Shown here: piece by piece, positions 1 through 11,991 of the stretch
How positions within the stretch are numbered: position 1 is the first letter of the stretch
Layout: each line of letters opens with the position of its first letter
NCBI GenBank assembly: GCA_036936605.1
Contig: JAUPFV010000001.1
Location: 171,262,386-171,326,385 of the forward strand
DNA from: Limnanthes douglasii subsp. nivea
Lineage: Eukaryota; Streptophyta; Magnoliopsida; Brassicales; Limnanthaceae
Reading direction: 5' to 3'
DNA: 64,000 bases
Made by a program: the position numbers and the translations under genes
The notes under the pieces: generated by a model
What the model was told of the DNA's origin: nothing
The model's input: the letters and a program-made list of their open reading frames with translations, nothing else
Database searches by the model: none

Positions 1-210
1 GATCGGATCGGACTGGTTCGGCCAACCCGAATAGTAAAAACAATCTTTACGGGTCGGGTCGGGTTGACCCGCAGACATAAACGAGGCGGGTTCGGGTTCA
101 AAAATATTAAACTCGTTGCGGATTAGACTGGGTTTGGGTTCGAGTAAAAAATAATGGGCCCAAGTGGGTCGGCTCGAACCCGATCTGAATCCGGCCCATT
201 GCCATCCCTA
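1..210. mobile_element. Probable hAT-type transposon terminus (partial)
   Basis: This stretch is rich in alternating gggtcgggt / gggttcgggt words and ends in gcccattgccatcccta. Read on the minus strand it begins tagggatggcaatgggccgg and continues into CCCGAACCCG-type repeats. That layout is typical of the ends of many plant hAT elements, especially non-autonomous ones. The other end lies outside the window, no transposase is visible, and the expected 8-bp duplication cannot be checked. The assignment rests on terminal base pattern only. Confidence 0.4.
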
Positions 211-445
211 AATATGAATTTAGTATAAAACATTTTTAAAAAAATTAAAGCAAAAATAATAATAAAAATGTTCATACAAATAAAATATTTAACTAGGGTA
301 TTTTTTGAATTAGATTATATTCTTTTAAATTTTTGCTGTATATTTCATTTTATTTGTTTTAAAATAAAAAAAACTTAATATATCTTTAAATAATTGTAAA
401 GGGTATCTGATTGGAATTTTTTTAAAATTTTAAATTTGTAAGCAT
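211..445. other. AT-rich spacer, no gene
   Basis: Low-complexity A/T-rich DNA between the hAT-like terminus and the LINE insertion site. I see no ORF, RNA gene or repeat structure in it. Confidence 0.6.
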
Positions 446-459
446 AAACTATATTACTT
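446..459 (+). repeat. LINE-1 target-site duplication, left copy
   Basis: aaactatattactt here is matched exactly by 15537-15550, immediately after the LINE poly(A) tail. The leading A's may belong to the tail at the right-hand copy, so the certain duplication is the 11 bp ctatattactt. It fixes the LINE 5' end at about 460. Confidence 0.85.
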
Positions 460-625
460 AAATGGCCACGAAAAAAAAGCTCTCCCATCTCTTTACAAAA
501 AACCCAACGGTAACTTGTGTTCTTCTTTGTTCCTTGGAGAAATCAGAATCAATCAATGGACATTGATCCATTTGATTGACGAGTTCTCCTTGTAGCCTCT
601 CCCCCTTCCTCTTCCCACCTGAAAA

Positions 626-3600
626 GTGATTCCTGGGTTCGTAAATCCACCATCAATCAGCTTCTATACCTCAACAAATGACCAATCAGACATTGAAAAC
701 GTCAAGCCTTCTGTACCTTGGGTATCTGCTGGTCAAAGTAACCCATCCCTTAACCTACTGGTTCCAAAGGGATCCTCTTGCAGCCAATCCAATGGTGAAA
801 AAGGAGTCTTATGCTGGGTTCAAGTCTTTAAAAATTCTAGCCAACCTAACTCTCTTCCCCTTGTCAATCAACCTTCTACCCAAAACATGCCTCCCCCCTC
901 TTCACTTCAGTCTCAATCTATCCTCTGGTCTATGCTGGGTAGTCTCTTCCCCACTATATCCCTAACCCCTCTCACTTTCTTAGGAAGATAAACCAGCATC
1001 TCTGTCTCCTTAGCTTGTCCGTTTTCAAGTAAATTACATGGTTACTCTAACCAACTATTGTTTTTTTCTTATAATTAACTTTTCTTTTCAGTTAAAAAAA
1101 AAATTCCCTTCGAAATGTCCCAATCCCCTTCTCAAACCTCAAAAGTCACCCCCTAAGTTAAACAACCCCTCTCTTCTTCTTTGGGAAAATTACAGACTCT
1201 CTTTCCTCTCCTGCCACCCCCTCTGCGCAACCCTAATCTCAATCCAGCTTTACTGGCCTCAAGCCTACCCTTTGAAATTGTACCTTTCCCTAGCCTCAAA
1301 CCCAAATAGTATCTCCCTAGCCTCTCCTAGACACTGCCCCTTTTCAGTTGACCCTAGAATAACTCCCTCTCTCCTCTCAATCCCTCACCCAATCTATAAA
1401 CCCCAACTTCCATCCAACCAAACTTATACTACTCCTTTGAGCAAAATAACCCCCATTTTCTCAAGTCCAATTTTTTTGAATTACCTAGTAACCTCCATGA
1501 AGACTCCCAAACCTTCCATCCCTCTTGGAAATTGCTCTCCCATCCGCACTCAGACTTTTTCCTCCTCCCTTGCCACCTTCCCTTGTACCACCGAATCCCA
1601 ACTCTCTGAACCAACAATTCCTTCCACCCTTCAACTTCCAGCTGCTCCTTCATCGCCTCCTCCCTTACCCATCTCAGCTCTCCATGAATCCTTCGTTAGA
1701 AATGCATTAGCTTTGGCCAGACACCACATGGAGTCTCGCCAAGGTCAAATCATATTTCAATCTTCTACAAAAGCTGAGTTCGAAAATTTCTTACCTCTAG
1801 TTGCTAACACCAACATCAAGCTTCCTCAAGTATTTTTCTCGCGCGCCTCCTCTGAGCTCAGCCCCGCTCGCTTGATCACCCAATCTCCCCCTCCGATCAA
1901 CTTCCCTTATTCTTTGGAGTTCTAAAAGAGAATTTGGTGACGTCGATCAGTGAACTTCCGTTCCCCCTGCTGCAAGAGTCTCCTGCCCTGTTAGAGCCTC
2001 AAGGGCTGAGAAACCACCCTCTGCTTCAGTCCCAGACAGCTCAGACACCTCATTGCCGTAACCACGAAGTAACGATACAGGGGAGCAGTCCAATCGTAGC
2101 CTATGCTTCCCCGTCCTCGAGCAGATCTAACAAATCGGCTGGGAACAATCTGTCCCGCTCCTTCTCAATGGAACACTCTCTTCACTCCTCCGAACAGCAG
2201 CTCCTCATATCGGCTGGGAAAACCTTGACTGAAACCTCCTCTGGGAATAGCTTGACCCAGCCTTCCTCTGAAGACCCCTCCCTCCAATCATCCAGTCTGC
2301 AGCTTCTCAAAATCATCACCCCTCTCGACTCCCCTGCTCGTCCTGCAGATTTGGAGGTGCCAATTTGCTCACAAAGCTCGTCAAAACCAATTACTGGTGT
2401 TGTTCAAGGTTATGTCCGGGGTACTGACCTTGGAATAGAATCCGGTTGCGATGCCGGTCTCCACTTGCTGCCCTTTGACTGGTCGATCTCCTCTCTGGCT
2501 CCTCCTCGATCTGCTGCTATGATCGACTTGCCTCGTTCACAAACCCCGAAACAAGCCGTCGCCGGATCTGTCCTGGGATTTGAACATGATTCTGTATCCA
2601 AAAGAATTGCATTCCAGTGGCTCCTTCTGGTCATTAGATCAACAGCAAAAGGAAAGTTACATTCAATAAAGTACCGAACCATCTTCAAATCCTCCAAAGC
2701 TCCACCTCTCTAGCCCTTTCTCGAGCTGATGCAATGGAAAACGTAAATCGCACTCAAACACCGATCGCCGGATCTGTGCTGGGAATAGAGGAGGATTCCG
2801 TCGCCGGTTTCGTCGCCGATATGCCATTAGTTCTCTCTGGGCTGAATCACTCCAAAATACCGACCGCTAGAGCTGTTCTGGGAACGAAAGTGGATTTTGT
2901 CGCCGATTTCGTAGCCGATATTCCCTTGGCTCACTCTGGGCATTCGTATACCAGCAAAAGAAGGAACGTAATGGGTTTGCAGCATAACCCTAATTTGGTG
3001 ATTGAATCAGACCTGGGCCAGGGGAATAATCCTCTTGCGAATTCAGCCCAACACTCCTCTCTGGGCCGATTGTCAAATATTGTAGGGCCCACACACATCC
3101 TAACCATTGACAAGCATGGCCCTAACAAAAATAAGGGTATTTTAGGAGATGGTACCTCTTTGGCCCACCACTCTCTTATAAAGAATTTCGGGAACGCGGG
3201 AAAGGCCCAAAGGGGAGAAAATACAAGTTGGCCCATGCTAAGCCTCAACCCATTTTCCCTTCAAAGGGTGCTTCTCGAGGTATCTCCAATTCGAACTCAC
3301 TATCTAAAACTAACTCTCTTCCCTCGTATGCAAGTGTAGTTGCGGGTCATAGGGATAATCTCTCTTTGTTGGTGATTGGAATCAAACATATGGAAATGGT
3401 GGGAAGCAAATTCATCATGGATGACTCGGCTTTAGGTTCTCCAGAATCTTGGAAGGCTTGTCTCTCGGGATATTTTCTAAACCAGCCTTCAAATCTTGCT
3501 TTCCAGAAAGACGTGGAATCTCTTTGGAAAAGGTTCGGTATCTTGGATTTCAAACCCCTCCCTGAGGGATATTTTCTCTTCAAGTTTGGTTCTGAGGCGA

Positions 3601-4052
3601 TGGCAAAAAAAGTGTTAGAGGAAGCCCCTTGGAAGTTTGGTGGATATTTGATGCTTTTGAAGTAGAACAAAAAAGTGTTTAAGATCAAAGCAGGCTCACC
3701 TATTCGTTCTGAGTTATCCTTCAAGATTAGAGGCAAAAACATCACGGTTTCTTTCGAATATCAGGGCCTCCCCCCTCAGTGTGATAATTTTAAAATCTTT
3801 GGGCACCCGACCCGTCAATGCAAAAAGGGTCCTCTCAAGCTATCTTCCTTTCCTATTTCGTCTTCATCCTCTGAGGAAGATCCCTCTGAATACATCCCTG
3901 AAAAGGAGTTAGGTTCGAAGCTTCCCTCTATCAGCGAGGACAAGGAGGTAGAACTTGGAGAGGAGGTGGACTCACCCCCCAAAAAGATCTGCTCGGATGA
4001 TGCTAAAGGCAAGGGTAAATTGGTAAAGTCCTCCGACAGGACCATCGACTGA
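626..4052 (+). pseudogene. LINE-1 ORF1 (nucleic-acid-binding protein), decayed
   Basis: ORF1 encodes the LINE RNA-binding, chaperone-type protein. It is broken into frames: Pro/Ser-rich segments at 626-991 and 1038-1925, then 1934-2713, 2734-3339, 3228-3665 and 3675-4052. The segment at about 3340-3662 resembles the plant DUF4283 domain; it contains EAPWKFGGYLMLLK and ends at a TAG (3663-3665) where the family usually has Trp. After this stop the same frame continues into a zinc knuckle at about 3774-3821 whose second Cys is replaced by Phe (C-x2-F-x4-H-x4-C). The C-terminal part is acidic and Ser-rich. ORF1 ends 22 nt before the ORF2 ATG. The 5' frames are poorly conserved, and a start near 626 is only a guess. 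Confidence 0.75.
2135..2950 (+). repeat. Degenerate internal repeats in LINE-1 ORF1
   Basis: Two repeat types lie inside ORF1. At about 2135-2310 a Ser/Thr-rich unit beginning tcggctggga recurs (2137 and 2210). From about 2539 to 2945 a unit encoding QTP..AGSVLGxExDSVA..FVAD occurs three times (about 2539, 2755 and 2865), with nucleotide identity still visible (gccggatctgtnctggga, gtcgccgatttcgt). Such repeats would lengthen the disordered N-terminal part of ORF1p. I see them directly; their function is unknown. Confidence 0.6.
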
Positions 4053-4074
4053 CCCACTGTAAGTTTCTATATTC

Positions 4075-7000
4075 ATGAATATTGCTTCCTGGAATGTGCG
4101 TGGTCTAAACGACCCGGTTAGGCAAAAAAACGTCACTGACTTTATTTTTAGTAATTATATCTCGTTAATAGTTCTTGTAGAAACTAAATTTCAAAACCAT
4201 AAAGTAGAACAAATAATTAGGAAAATGGTCCCTTTTTGGCATGTGATTACCAACCACTCATCCCATCCCCTAGGTAGAATTTGGATAATCTGGAATCCCA
4301 GTGTTATCACTATCACTAGACTTTCCCAATCCCCTCAATTCATCCACTGTATGGCTAGATGTCACAATTACAATGCCTCCTTCAAACTCACTGCTATCTA
4401 TGCCTTTAATGAAGCTCAGGACCGTATCCCCCTTTGGAATGACCTCATTGAAATCTCCAAGCAGGATAACCACATCCCATGGGTTTCCTTTGGAGATTAC
4501 AATGCGATTCGTCACCCGGATGAGCGTCTTGGCTCCTCCGATTCTTGGACCTCTGCTATTGATGACTTCAATAACTGCTGCTACCAATGTGAACTCAGTG
4601 ATCTCCGATCAACTGGTTTTTAGTTCACTTGGATCAATAAGCAGTCAGCTCACCCCATCCTATCCAAAATTGACCGAATCATTGTTAACTCTGATTGGGA
4701 CGACCTTTTCCATATGTCCAAGGTCCACTATGGATATCTTCGTACGTCTGACCACACTACTGTTACCCTAAATCTAGGGCTCCCCCGCCCAAGACGGAAA
4801 AATCTTTTTTGTTATTTCAATATGTGGCAAGCCCATCCTCAGTTCAAGGATATTGTCCTTAACAATTGGAATCGCCCTAATGATTCTAATGGGATGAGGT
4901 TGGTCTCAGACAAACTGGTTCGTTTTCAGTCTGAATTAGCTTCGCTTAACCGCAAGGAGTTTAGTGACATTTCCATCTGAACCTCGGTTGCTCAAAAAAC
5001 CATGTTCGAGGCTCAGTCTAAGCTTGCCTCAGATCTCCTAAACTCATATCTAATTTCCAAGGAAATTGAGGCTTCTGAGTCCTATATCTTTCTGAGTCGT
5101 GCAGAAGAATTTTTTTTAAAACAAAAATCTAGAGAAACTTGGATTAAGCTGGGTGTCAGGAATTCTAAATTCTTCCATAAAAGCATTAAAGCCCACCTTT
5201 TTTGAAACAAAATTATCTCGATTTCTAATGAGCTTGGAGAAACTGTCTCTTCCCCAGCTAGTGTATCCAAAAAAATTGTAAATTGTTTTGAGAATTCCCT
5301 GGGCTCTAATCATTCTACCATCTACCCTGGTTTAGAAAAGGATTCCTCTCTGATTTCCTCAAAAGTCAATTCTGCTGATAAGGAATTTATGATCCGTGAG
5401 ATCTCTTGTGCTGAAATTAAATCAGCCCTCCACAGTATTGATACCGACAAATTTGCTGGCCCTGATGGTTATAACTCCAGTTTTTTTAAGTCTACCTGGA
5501 ATATTGTGGGCCCGGATATCTGTAAAGGTGTCCAAGATTTCTTTCATTCTAGAAACCTAATTGAGGCTTGGAATGCCACCTCAATTGCTCTTATCCCCAA
5601 AAAATATTCTCCTTCTGTCCCAACAGACTTTAGACCTATCGCCCTTTGTAATGTCGTCTACAAAATCATCGCCAAAATCTTGGCCAATAGAATCAAAATC
5701 GCTTTTCTTTACCTCATCGATCCTTCCCAATCGGCTTTCGTATCAGGTAGGAATATAGCTGATGATATTCTATTATCCTAAGAACTCCTTAAGGGATATA
5801 ATAAAATGGTAGAGGAAAAAGGGTTGCCCTTAAAATTGATATTATGAAGGCCTTCGATAATGTTCGATGGCACCTCATTCTTGACATTTTAGTTCCGATG
5901 CATTTTCATGAAAAATTGATCACTTAGATTGTTAAGTGCTCTTCATCTCCCTCTTACTCTTTAATTATTAATGGCGACCTTCATGGAAATTTTAAAGGCA
6001 AAAAAGGTCTCAGACAAGGTGATCCTCTCTCCCCTCTATTGTTTGTGCTTGTTATGCAAGTGTTGTCCGGCATTCTTAAAGAGAAAAGTATTGATGAAAA
6101 CTTCCAGTTTCACTGGAAATGCCACAAGCAGAAAATCATTAACCTTTGCTTTGCGGATGATCTAATGATTTTCTTTCATGGCGATTCTCAATCCCTCAAC
6201 CTCATCAAGAAAGCTCTGGATGACTTCCATTCCCTCTCTGGACTTAAAGTCAATCCAACAAAAAGTCAAATCTTTTTCTCTGGTATTGACCACCACCTTC
6301 GTCTGGCTCTTTTACCTATCATGAATTTCCCTGAAGGGTCCCTCCCAGTAAAGTATCTGGGAGTCCCTCTCATCACTGGTAGACTCTCTCATTCAGACTG
6401 TCGCCCCCTGTTGCACAAAATCACCTCTCGCATTGATTCTTGGACTACCAAGCATCTCTCCTATGCGGGTAGGCTCCAATTAATCAAATATGTCTTATTT
6501 GCGGGTCAAGTATATTCGTCTTCTATCTTCATCCTCCCCGCTAGAATTATTAAAGAATTAAACTAATATCTGTGTCGTTTCCTCTGGTCTGGATCGGCTA
6601 TGAAAATCAATGGGGCTAAAGTTTCTTGGACTATTGTTTCCACTCCTTATAAAGAGGGCGGCCTTGGGATTCTAGATTTAAAAACCTGGAATCAGGCGGC
6701 CGTCCTTAAACACCTCTGGTCTATAGTTAGTAATAAAAACCAATTAATCTGGTGCGATTGGATTAAATCTGAAAAGATTAAAAATAATAGTTTTTGGGAT
6801 ATTCCTATTGGCTCCTCTCCCTCTTGGATTTGGAGGAAAATTCTTCGCCTCCGGCCTGTGGCTCGTAACTTGTTCAGGGTGGCTATTGGAAACGGAGTGA
6901 ATACTTCTTTCTGGCATGATCCTTGGATCCTTTCCTCTTCCTTGGCATCTTATTACGGTCTTGACATCATCAGAGATTCCCGACTGGGAAACAATCTATC

Positions 7001-7652
7001 AGTTTCCGACATTATCCACAACGGAGAATAGAACTGGCCTGCAAACCCGAGATCGGCGCGAGCTAGAAGTAGGATACATCTTAAAGAAGTCCATAAGCTC
7101 ATTCTCTCTCTGCCCCAACCTAATCTCCTCTCAAGGGACGTTTCTTATTGGGCGGCAAAGGAGGGTTGTACCTCGTTCACTATAAAGGATACGTACAATG
7201 TTATTCGTAGGCCTGTCCCGGAAGTAGGATGGGCGGGGTTAGTTTGGAAAAAATTCTACATCCCGCGACACTCCTTTATTTCTTGGCTAGTAATTAAGGG
7301 CAAGCTAGCCACCAGAGACAAACTCCTCAGTTGGGGTTTTAATACCCCGACTGGGTGTCCCCTCTGCAACTTTGATCTGGAATCTACATCTCATCTTCTC
7401 TTTGAATGTAGTTTCACTCAGAGTATCTTTGCTTATACTAGTAATAAGCTTGGATTCCCTTTGCGCCCCGTGTGCTGGAAATCTTGGATAGTTGAGGCGT
7501 CAAAATGGTCAAATTCTCAAAACCATTGTATTTGGAAGACTTGTTTCAACGCGGTCATTTACCACGTTTGGAAAGAGCGGAATTCAAGAATATTTGGATC
7601 CACTCCGGCCATGGCTTCCTCGATATCTTACCATATTATATCGGACCTCTAA
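4075..7652 (+). pseudogene. LINE-1 ORF2: endonuclease-reverse transcriptase-zf-RVT, decayed
   Basis: ORF2 starts MNIASWNVRGLND, the AP-endonuclease signature (about 4075-4760; GDYNAIRHPDER and the SDH motif near 4750). The RT follows from about 5389 ([25 protein letters not shown]), with the catalytic FADD at about 6155 and the downstream GGLGI block at about 6655. The C-terminal zinc-binding zf-RVT domain lies at about 7150-7480 (CPLC...HLLFEC). In-frame stops lie at 4621, 4978, 5203, 5779, 5925, 6564 and 7029. One frameshift near 5815 moves the reading frame from 1 to 3. Nearly every stop is explained by one C-to-T or G-to-A change from Gln, Arg or Trp. No active product is possible. Confidence 0.92.
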
Positions 7653-7684
7653 TATAGATTCCATGGTACCAAGATTGGCTGTCC

Positions 7685-7689
7685 AATGT
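7685..7689 (+). repeat. Element A target-site duplication, left (aatgt)
   Basis: aatgt directly precedes the first LTR base (TGGTGTGG at 7690). It is repeated exactly at 15256-15260 after the last LTR base. A 5-bp duplication is standard for LTR retrotransposon integrase. Confidence 0.9.
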
Positions 7690-8097
7690 TGGTGTGGTTA
7701 ATTTTTGTCTGAGGGTAATTTAGTAATTTGTTTTAGAGTTTGTAAAGGTTGGTATGTATTTAATGTTTTGAGTAGAGAGTAGAGGGAGAATTAAACAGCC
7801 TGGTTGCAGTTAATTTTCATTACCCATATTTAATGCAGGTGGTTGGGTATTTATACCCTTATATCTGGGATTTATGGGTTTTCGGGTCAAGTTTAATGGA
7901 CCTGGGTCATGTTTAAAGACCCATGAGCTCTTAGTAGGGGAGCAAGTAGCTTAGTCAAGAAGTGTTTAGGTTTTTTAGTACTTTTTGTCATAGTTCGAAT
8001 AGTCCAATGGGCTAAGTGTTCGAAGTGGCCTGTCCGGTCTGGTGGCCTTGGTCCGATCTGTCCCTGTCCAGAGAGGAAGCAGTATTCGGACTCATCA
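7690..8097 (-). repeat. 3' LTR of element A
   Basis: 408 bp, TGGTGTGG...ACTCATCA on the + strand (TG...CA ends), matching 14849-15255. On the element strand a TATA-like ggtataaatacc lies at about 7846-7857. Confidence 0.92.
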
Positions 8098-8112
8098 GGA
8101 GCCCATTTTTTA
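8098..8112 (-). promoter_or_regulatory. Polypurine tract of element A
   Basis: On the minus strand the sequence next to the 3' LTR reads cctaaaaaatgggctcc, the purine-rich primer site for plus-strand synthesis. The B copy is aaaaaaggggctcc, so A has one G-to-T-type interruption in the G-run. Confidence 0.65.
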
Positions 8113-8264
8113 GGTGTTTCTTCAAATGCCTTTGTCAAAATCCTGAAAAAACAGTCTGATATCAGGGGTAGCTTTTCCCGGACAGGTCTTTCGACTTGTG
8201 CTATGGTTTTATCCGGACTAGTAAAACTCTGTGAATCCAAACAGTTTTTCGCCAGAGTTTATGG

Positions 8265-8539
8265 GACACGTGTCACTTTCTGGTTGGTTGTTTCAGCCGT
8301 TTTTTCACCTTGAATCTCGCACCCACCTTCTTCGAAAAGCAACCTCTTCATTAAAGAGGGTGACATCAGCGCCGTCTTTTAATCATTACCAATCTTTTCG
8401 AATTCTCCTAGGAATCAAACTCTTTTTCATTTTAACTATAAATTGAAATACTTTCTACTGTTTCACCATCACTCTCATTTTTACTCTGCAAATTCTCAAA
8501 GTTTTTTCTCTCCAAAACAAATTTTTACCCAGTTTGTTT
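8265..8539 (+). promoter_or_regulatory. Putative promoter of the element A antisense ORF
   Basis: A perfect G-box/ABRE-type palindrome, gacacgtgtc, lies at 8265-8274 and a TATA-like tataaatt at 8437-8444, about 100 nt before the ATG at 8540. Both are at the same places in element B (24847 and 25019), and the palindrome recurs in C (24187). CACGTG is a known bZIP/bHLH target in plants. Promoter activity is inferred. Confidence 0.55.
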
Positions 8540-11499
8540 ATGTTCACGGCTGGGAACGCTTTGATCAAAGGCGGGTGGCTCAACCTCTCCGAACTAGAAA
8601 AGGCGCAAAAGGTTGAAAGGGAAAGGCACATTGCAGCAGGCTTACCCACCTCCCCCATTGACAAACCAGTGACTGCAGCCACAGAGTCAGACCAGGGTTC
8701 TTCTTCTTCAAAAGGCATCAAACCGAAAAGGTTATTTCAAACCAATCTCTCACCCATTATCTTAGGTTCTTCGGTTCAAGAATCGGAACCTGTTGTTGAG
8801 CCAGGTGTAACTGTTACCAGCTTTAAAAAACCCTCCTCCTTCTTAGCTATGGGGTCAGACGCTGAAACCGCTCCTCAAAAATTGGTTGACCGAAGAAAAG
8901 GTCGGCTGGTCAAGGGTCAAGCTTCTAAGGGCACCCCTTCGAAATCGGGTGCCAAAGACAGTAGTGCGGGGTCAGAACTGTCCATTAGAGCTCCCAAGGA
9001 TAGGCTGTCCGGTCCAGAGGGCACTAGCTCAAGTCCTCGGAAGGAAACATCTGCACCAGAGCCCCAACCCGAGGCCAGAAACCAAGAAAACACTGAAACT
9101 CAGCAGTCTGGAAGCCAGGCTGAGCCAAATCTAAACCTTCCCCTTACCACTGCTACTGAAAACCCCTCATCAATCATGGAGGAAGTAATGTAGGACTCTA
9201 TCGAAGAGGCTCAATTCGAGTCTGAGCCTTCCGGACAGACTAGTAGCGCTGTTGCTGCCCTAAAAGATAAAAGCAAGGAAAAGTTGTGCTTGAGGCATCC
9301 GGATCTGCCGGAGTGTCTTGAAGGAAGGGTGAGGCCTTGTTTTCACAAGGTCAATGTCAAGTACCTCCTTGCCCTGCAAAAGATCAACTACGCATTCATC
9401 CACACAGCTGATCTGGGCCGGATGCGTACGAAGTGGGGAATTCCGGAGAACGTGAAGATAAGAATCCCTATAAACCCCGAAACTCCCATGGACTGCAAAT
9501 TGAGCGAGATAGTCATCTTCACGGAGCTGTTTAATTGGGGGCTCAGATTCCCCTTGGACCCAGAAATTGTCAGATACTTTCATCTGATAAAGCTTTGTCC
9601 GAGCCAGCTGAGCCCCAATGCTTGGTACACCCTCACGTCATGCATTATGGCTTCTAGGCTCTTCGGGATTCCTCTACCAATGGAGGATTTTGCTGCTGTG
9701 GCCAGTCTCTGCAGAAACCACCACATCCCCTTCTACCATTTCAATATGGGAGATAACTTCAAAGATGTGGATGACTTGCTAGAGTCGGAGAGGAATTGGA
9801 GGACCCAATTCTTGTTTGTAAGTGGTGCTTGGGAGAATGGGAAGAAAATCAAGTCCGGAGTCAACCCAAGTCTTCTCACAAGCAGATGGAGGAGTGACCA
9901 TAAGTCTCCTACTTTACATTCTTGTCTTTTTTTTAATCAACTTTGTTTAAACTAATTGGTCTTATCTTTGCCTTAGCAGAATTGCCCAAGGACTTCAGTG
10001 ACCACTTGAAAACCGGGCAGACCACTTGCACCAAGATCAACGCTTGGGCTGCTGAGAAGTGGGGGAACCGGTTCCATGCTGCTTTCACAGGGGGAAACTT
10101 AGCAAGGTCTCATCTTTGGAACACCACAGGTCGGAGAGACTTAATTTGGGAAGAGCTAACCACCCAGCCTCCTCCAGATGTAGTGCTCAAAAGGACGCAT
10201 GAACTGGATGTGACACTTTACTTGCCAGGCCGGGCTAAGGCCCCGAGTAAGATGAAAGGCAAAAAGAAGGGCAAGAAAGTGGTGGGTGGAGCTAAACCTG
10301 CAGAGGTGGAGGAGGATGTTCCAACGCATCCGGAGGGGCCAGCCCCAAGTCAAATTGATGCTGCTCTCTTGGAAGCGGTAGAGCAGGAGAATGTTAGGCA
10401 AGAGGTTTACTCCCCAAATCCTCCAAGGGCTTCCAAAAGAGACCGTAAACGGGGAGCTGAAAGCAAAGACAGGGAGGCCAAGAAGAAAAATACCTCTAAG
10501 GGTGACGAACTTTCTCTCTGACCTCCGGAGCCTCTCCCCCAAGCTGACCCCACTGACCCAACACAAGCAGAGGAGATACCTGGTGACTTCCAAACCGATG
10601 AGGTCGAAAGGGGAGGTCTTAGCATTGATGGGGTAGACATCACTAGTCTTGGTGGGCTTGGTGAGTACTTTATCAATCTCCCCAGAGATGATTTTGTTGG
10701 GCCTTATCTCCCTCCGAGCACTTCAAACACAGTCACTTTTAATGGTAAGACCTTTACTGTTTCAAGTGAAAGGGATGTTATAGCTCACTCTTTATTAAGA
10801 AATGTTCAGCCGATGCTTGCGTTGAAGAAGCAAGTTCGAAATCAGGCAGACATTATCAAAGACCTCAAGTCTGACAAAGAGAGGCTGTCCGATGACCTTC
10901 TTACTGCCACTTTAAACGCTTCCATTCTGAAGGGGGAAAACGAAGAGTTGAAGAAAATCCAAGAGGTGAGTACCACAAAAGTAGCCACTCTAGAGAACAC
11001 TATCACAGAGCTCTGGGAGAAGTTGTCCGAGCTAGAGAAAGACCTCAACTCTTCAAAAGAGAAGACCAAGGCAAAAGATCAAGTTATCCACAACCTGACC
11101 AGTGACAAGATTGCTCTTGAAAACGCAATGTCCCAAGCTGCAGGGGAGAAAGCTGATATGAAAAGGGAGCAGGAGGCCAAAATCCAGGCCAAGATCGATG
11201 CTTATGCTAACAACGTGATAGACACTCAAGAGCAAATGTATGCCAAGGTGAGATCGGACATGGTCCTACTCTTTCATGAGAAGTTTCCGAAGAGGAACCT
11301 GGGGGATTTATGGCTTCACGTAGAGCCTGAAGACCTCCCATATCACACAATGGCTGAAGGCGACAGGTTTGGCTTCTCCAGTGCATCCTCATATGATGAC
11401 GAAGAGAACACTGGAGAGAGCCCAAACGAAGAGAAAGATGACCCCAAGGGGAAGAAGAAGATGGATGAAGCTGAGCCATCTTCAAAGGATCAGTCTTAA
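8540..11499 (+). pseudogene. Antisense ORF (aORF) of element A; Transposase_28-like plus coiled coil
   Basis: This gene lies opposite to gag-pol. With the intron at 9900-9976 removed, exon 1 (8540-9899) and exon 2 (9977-11499) join in phase to about 960 codons. The start ATG gives MFTAGNALIKGGWLNLSEL; B has the same ATG and in C it has become ATC. Residues about 40-215 are Ser/Lys-rich. About 248-453 form a conserved globular part (FPLDPEIVRYFHL, PSQLSPNAWYTL) resembling Pfam Transposase_28. A Lys-rich KMKGKKKGKK stretch follows. About 735-880 are heptad-like coiled coil, and the tail is acidic. Two nonsense codons interrupt it: TAG at 9191 (GAG in B) and TGA at 10519 (CGA in B). The biochemical role is unknown; antisense ORFs at this position occur in Tat-lineage elements. 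Confidence 0.8.
9900..9976 (+). other. Intron in element A aORF (mutated donor)
   Basis: The two coding halves are in different frames and are separated by a T-rich stretch ending ctttgccttagcag. The element B donor is gacc|gtaagt; here it is gacc|ataagt, so the GT has become AT. The acceptor is a tandem TAGCAG, and either AG keeps the frame (77 or 80 nt intron, phase 1). Splicing of this copy should be impaired. Confidence 0.7.
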
Positions 11500-11991
11500 A
11501 TTACAAATTATTTTTCACTTTTCATATTATCTGAACTAAAGTCCTTGGAAGGCCAATGCACGTTTTTTGTTAGTGTGTCCGGTATTTGACCGGATAGATC
11601 CTTTACTCTGTTTTGACAATTCGAAAGTCCTTAGAAGGCCAAGGCACTTAAGTTATTTCAATGAATATCCTTGTTTTGCATAATTCTCACATTCTTCCAT
11701 AGTCTGTTTCAATTTTGATGGCTAGTGTTTAAATAACCCTTAGTTATTTCATAGTGAGAGTGTTTAAATTCTCCGATGACGAATGTTTAAATGGTCATCA
11801 TTCTTTTATTTTAATCCGGATGGTGTGACAAAAAACAAAGTAAGAACACTTCGGAAATTTTTTAAGAAGGCATCAGATTTCATTAAAAACCCGGACACCT
11901 CATTAAAACCTCCCCGTGCCACCAGGGTAGGAAAGAGTATGCCCCCAAATATGTACATGGATGTTTAAACAAGTAAATATTTACACAAATT
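11500..11991. other. Convergent spacer between aORF and pol, element A
   Basis: A non-coding 490-bp stretch between the aORF stop (plus strand) and the pol stop (minus strand). It carries two copies of a word close to aaagtccttrgaaggccaa (about 11538 and 11627) and repeated gtgtttaaat words (about 11726-11792). Both transcripts must end in or cross it. The B counterpart is 28070-28561. Confidence 0.6.

Noticed and set aside
10156..10676. Minus-strand ORFs of 145 and 89 aa within the element A aORF
   Set aside because: Shadows of the plus-strand aORF; the same shadows appear in B only because the aORF is conserved.
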